Assembly: GCA_018656855.1 (NCBI GenBank)
Contig: JABHYP010000669.1
Span: 1 to 5,903, forward strand
Length of the DNA stretch: 5,903 nucleotides
DNA from: Candidatus Latescibacterota bacterium
GTDB lineage: Bacteria > Latescibacterota > Latescibacteria > Latescibacterales > Latescibacteraceae
Reading direction: 5' to 3'
Below the pieces are notes generated by a model that saw only the letters and a program-made list of their open reading frames with translations, was not told the origin of the DNA and did no database searches. Position 1 is the stretch's first letter. Every line of letters begins with the position of its first letter. The position numbers were made by a program, and so were the translations under genes. This document shows positions 4,730 through 5,903 of this stretch, in pieces.

Positions 4730-5903
4730 TCAAATTTCCTCTATTTTACTGGTTTTTCGGGTGAATTTGAGTTCAATTTTACTCCTAAAATGTGAAAGTT
4801 TGTTTTTGGCGAATTCCAGCATCAAAATGGGTTCATCATCATCTGAAAATGTGTCAAGTTCCTTTGGATACAGTAACCAGACTACGTTTGAGTTGTAGGC
4901 CAGCTTGCCGGTTTCCATAATGTCATGGATGGTTGGCTTTCCACTCGGTTTTTCTCCAGTGCCTTTCTTCCTCAATTCACCACTGGTGATGATTGGAATT
5001 CGATACTGATCGACAATGGCTTTGATTCGATTGGCTCTCTCAATATTCATCTCCCTAATCTGAGAATTGCCTTCAATGTCCAGATTGTATAATCCATCAA
5101 TCACGACGAAGAGCGGTCTGTTTGAATTATTTATGATCAATTCTTCACACTGGTCGATGCTTCTGACTTCTGCAATGTCTTTGATATCCAGTCTATCTTC
5201 ATTAAAACGAGTTATCAGGGTATCGTATCCTTGTTCCAATTTCTGGTGATCAGACTGGTTCTGCTGTTTTCTTTGGATCTGGTTCAATTTAAGACTAGTC
5301 ATAATGCCAAGCAGCCGATTGATGATAATCTCTTTGCTATCATCGAGTGAGAAGTAGATCCCCTTGACATCCGGATTCCTGGCGATAATATCGATGAACA
5401 TATTCGCCAGACACGCAGTTTTGCCAATATTAGTTTCTGCCGCTAATAGATAGAATCCAGGTTGCAGACCGTCGATACCATCACAGATCTTTGTTAACGA
5501 TCCAAATTCGAAACCCAGGTATTTGCATTGCCTAATGCTCTCAGAATCAAACTTTGTTTTTAGAAACTGATTAAGCGGCAATATTTTGGGTTTATCAACT
5601 GATTTGGTAACAACTAAAGCGTTTGCCTTTTTGCTTCTCATTTGGTTTTTGATTTCAGGAAATTTCACCTCAGCTAGTGGCAAATATTCCTGTTGTATCT
5701 CTTCCGGCAGAATTGAGATTAATTCTGACATCTCTTTTTCTGCTTTTTCTCGATCCTCATCGTCAGATAAATCATGATTTTTAGTGATCTGATTGTACTT
5801 CCAATCAATTCCTTTTTCTGCCTCACTCATTGAAGCCCTGAACGATTCAACACCTTTTCTGCTTATCCAGATTGCGGGGTCTTTGATTCCCAAATGTGAT
5901 GTC
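4730..5903 (-). CDS. DnaB-family replicative helicase, probably C-terminal half of a primase-helicase (5' end outside window)
   Basis: A RecA-like hexameric helicase core is clear. Residues are counted from the TTG codon at 5893. Walker A is AAETNIGKT (151-159), as in DnaB's AARPSMGKT. IYFSLDDS (179-186) matches DnaB's FSLEMS but has Asp where the catalytic Glu is usual. Walker B is LFVVIDGL (261-268), IPIITSGELRKK (299-310) is motif H3, and IHDIMETGKLAYNSNVVWLLY (322-342) is motif H4. AKNKLSHFRSKIEL (362-375) is the arginine-finger region. The frame stays open past the TTG to the edge (T-S-H), so that codon is probably not the start. The first 25 residues (GIKDPAIWISRKGVESFRA) resemble the end of a TOPRIM primase domain, where a KD-x-W/N motif is followed by a helix. 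A charged linker of about 90 residues joins it to the helicase core. A primase-helicase of the T7 gp4/Twinkle layout is thus likely but not shown. The protein would unwind and prime replicon DNA. Confidence 0.8.
   Translation of the reverse strand, partial: TSHLGIKDPAIWISRKGVESFRASMSEAEKGIDWKYNQITKNHDLSDDEDREKAEKEMSELISILPEEIQQEYLPLAEVKFPEIKNQMRSKKANALVVTKSVDKPKILPLNQFLKTKFDSESIRQCKYLGFEFGSLTKICDGIDGLQPGFYLLAAETNIGKTACLANMFIDIIARNPDVKGIYFSLDDSKEIIINRLLGIMTSLKLNQIQRKQQNQSDHQKLEQGYDTLITRFNEDRLDIKDIAEVRSIDQCEELIINNSNRPLFVVIDGLYNLDIEGNSQIREMNIERANRIKAIVDQYRIPIITSGELRKKGTGEKPSGKPTIHDIMETGKLAYNSNVVWLLYPKELDTFSDDDEPILMLEFAKNKLSHFRSKIELKFTRKTSKIEEI

Noticed and set aside
5891..5893. TTG as the true start of the helicase gene
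   Set aside because: The frame remains open to the window edge and the residues after it resemble the end of a primase domain, so the gene most likely begins upstream.

Overview
This AT-rich window looks like bacterial accessory DNA: a plasmid-type or integrated replicon beside a small set of minus-strand cargo or host genes. All well-supported genes lie on the minus strand, and both outermost genes run off the window. The genome type is suggested by canonical Shine-Dalgarno sites, an Old Yellow Enzyme relative, a DUF1186/SEC-C protein and a DnaB-type helicase. The sequence does not fix a taxon; an AT-rich, possibly anaerobic Gram-negative would fit, but this is a guess.

Left part (1-1900). 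In minus-strand reading order this holds a 29-codon single-membrane-span protein (1889-1800) with its own terminator, a DUF1186-like protein ending in a SEC-C zinc motif (1535-672), and the first 145 codons of an NADH:flavin oxidoreductase (437 to the left edge). A nearly identical palindromic site, core TTCCGACATGTCAGAA, lies upstream of both the oxidoreductase and the small membrane protein. This suggests that one dimeric repressor, not encoded here, controls both.

Middle part (1903-3226) has no convincing gene but much structure. It contains a diverged direct-repeat pair (2104/2259) and two 41-bp direct repeats 58 bp apart built from DnaA-box-like units. Next comes a 64-bp stretch with only 7 G/C bases. 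A plus-strand extended -10 then leads to a strong intrinsic terminator, giving a candidate RNA of about 180 nt, followed by two weaker terminator-like hairpins. A perfect 7-bp GC-rich hairpin without a T tract and a 27-bp pure A/T run complete it. It reads as an origin and control region.

Right part (3227-5903). Three tandem 22-bp iterons overlap the last codons of a 486-residue putative replication initiator with a C-terminal XRE-like helix-turn-helix. One base upstream of it in the operon ends a DnaB-family helicase whose N-terminus is cut by the window edge and looks like the tail of a primase TOPRIM domain. Together the initiator, the primase-helicase, the iterons and the AT-rich DNA make a coherent replication module. 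The initiator probably binds the iterons and the helicase is probably loaded at the opened AT-rich DNA.
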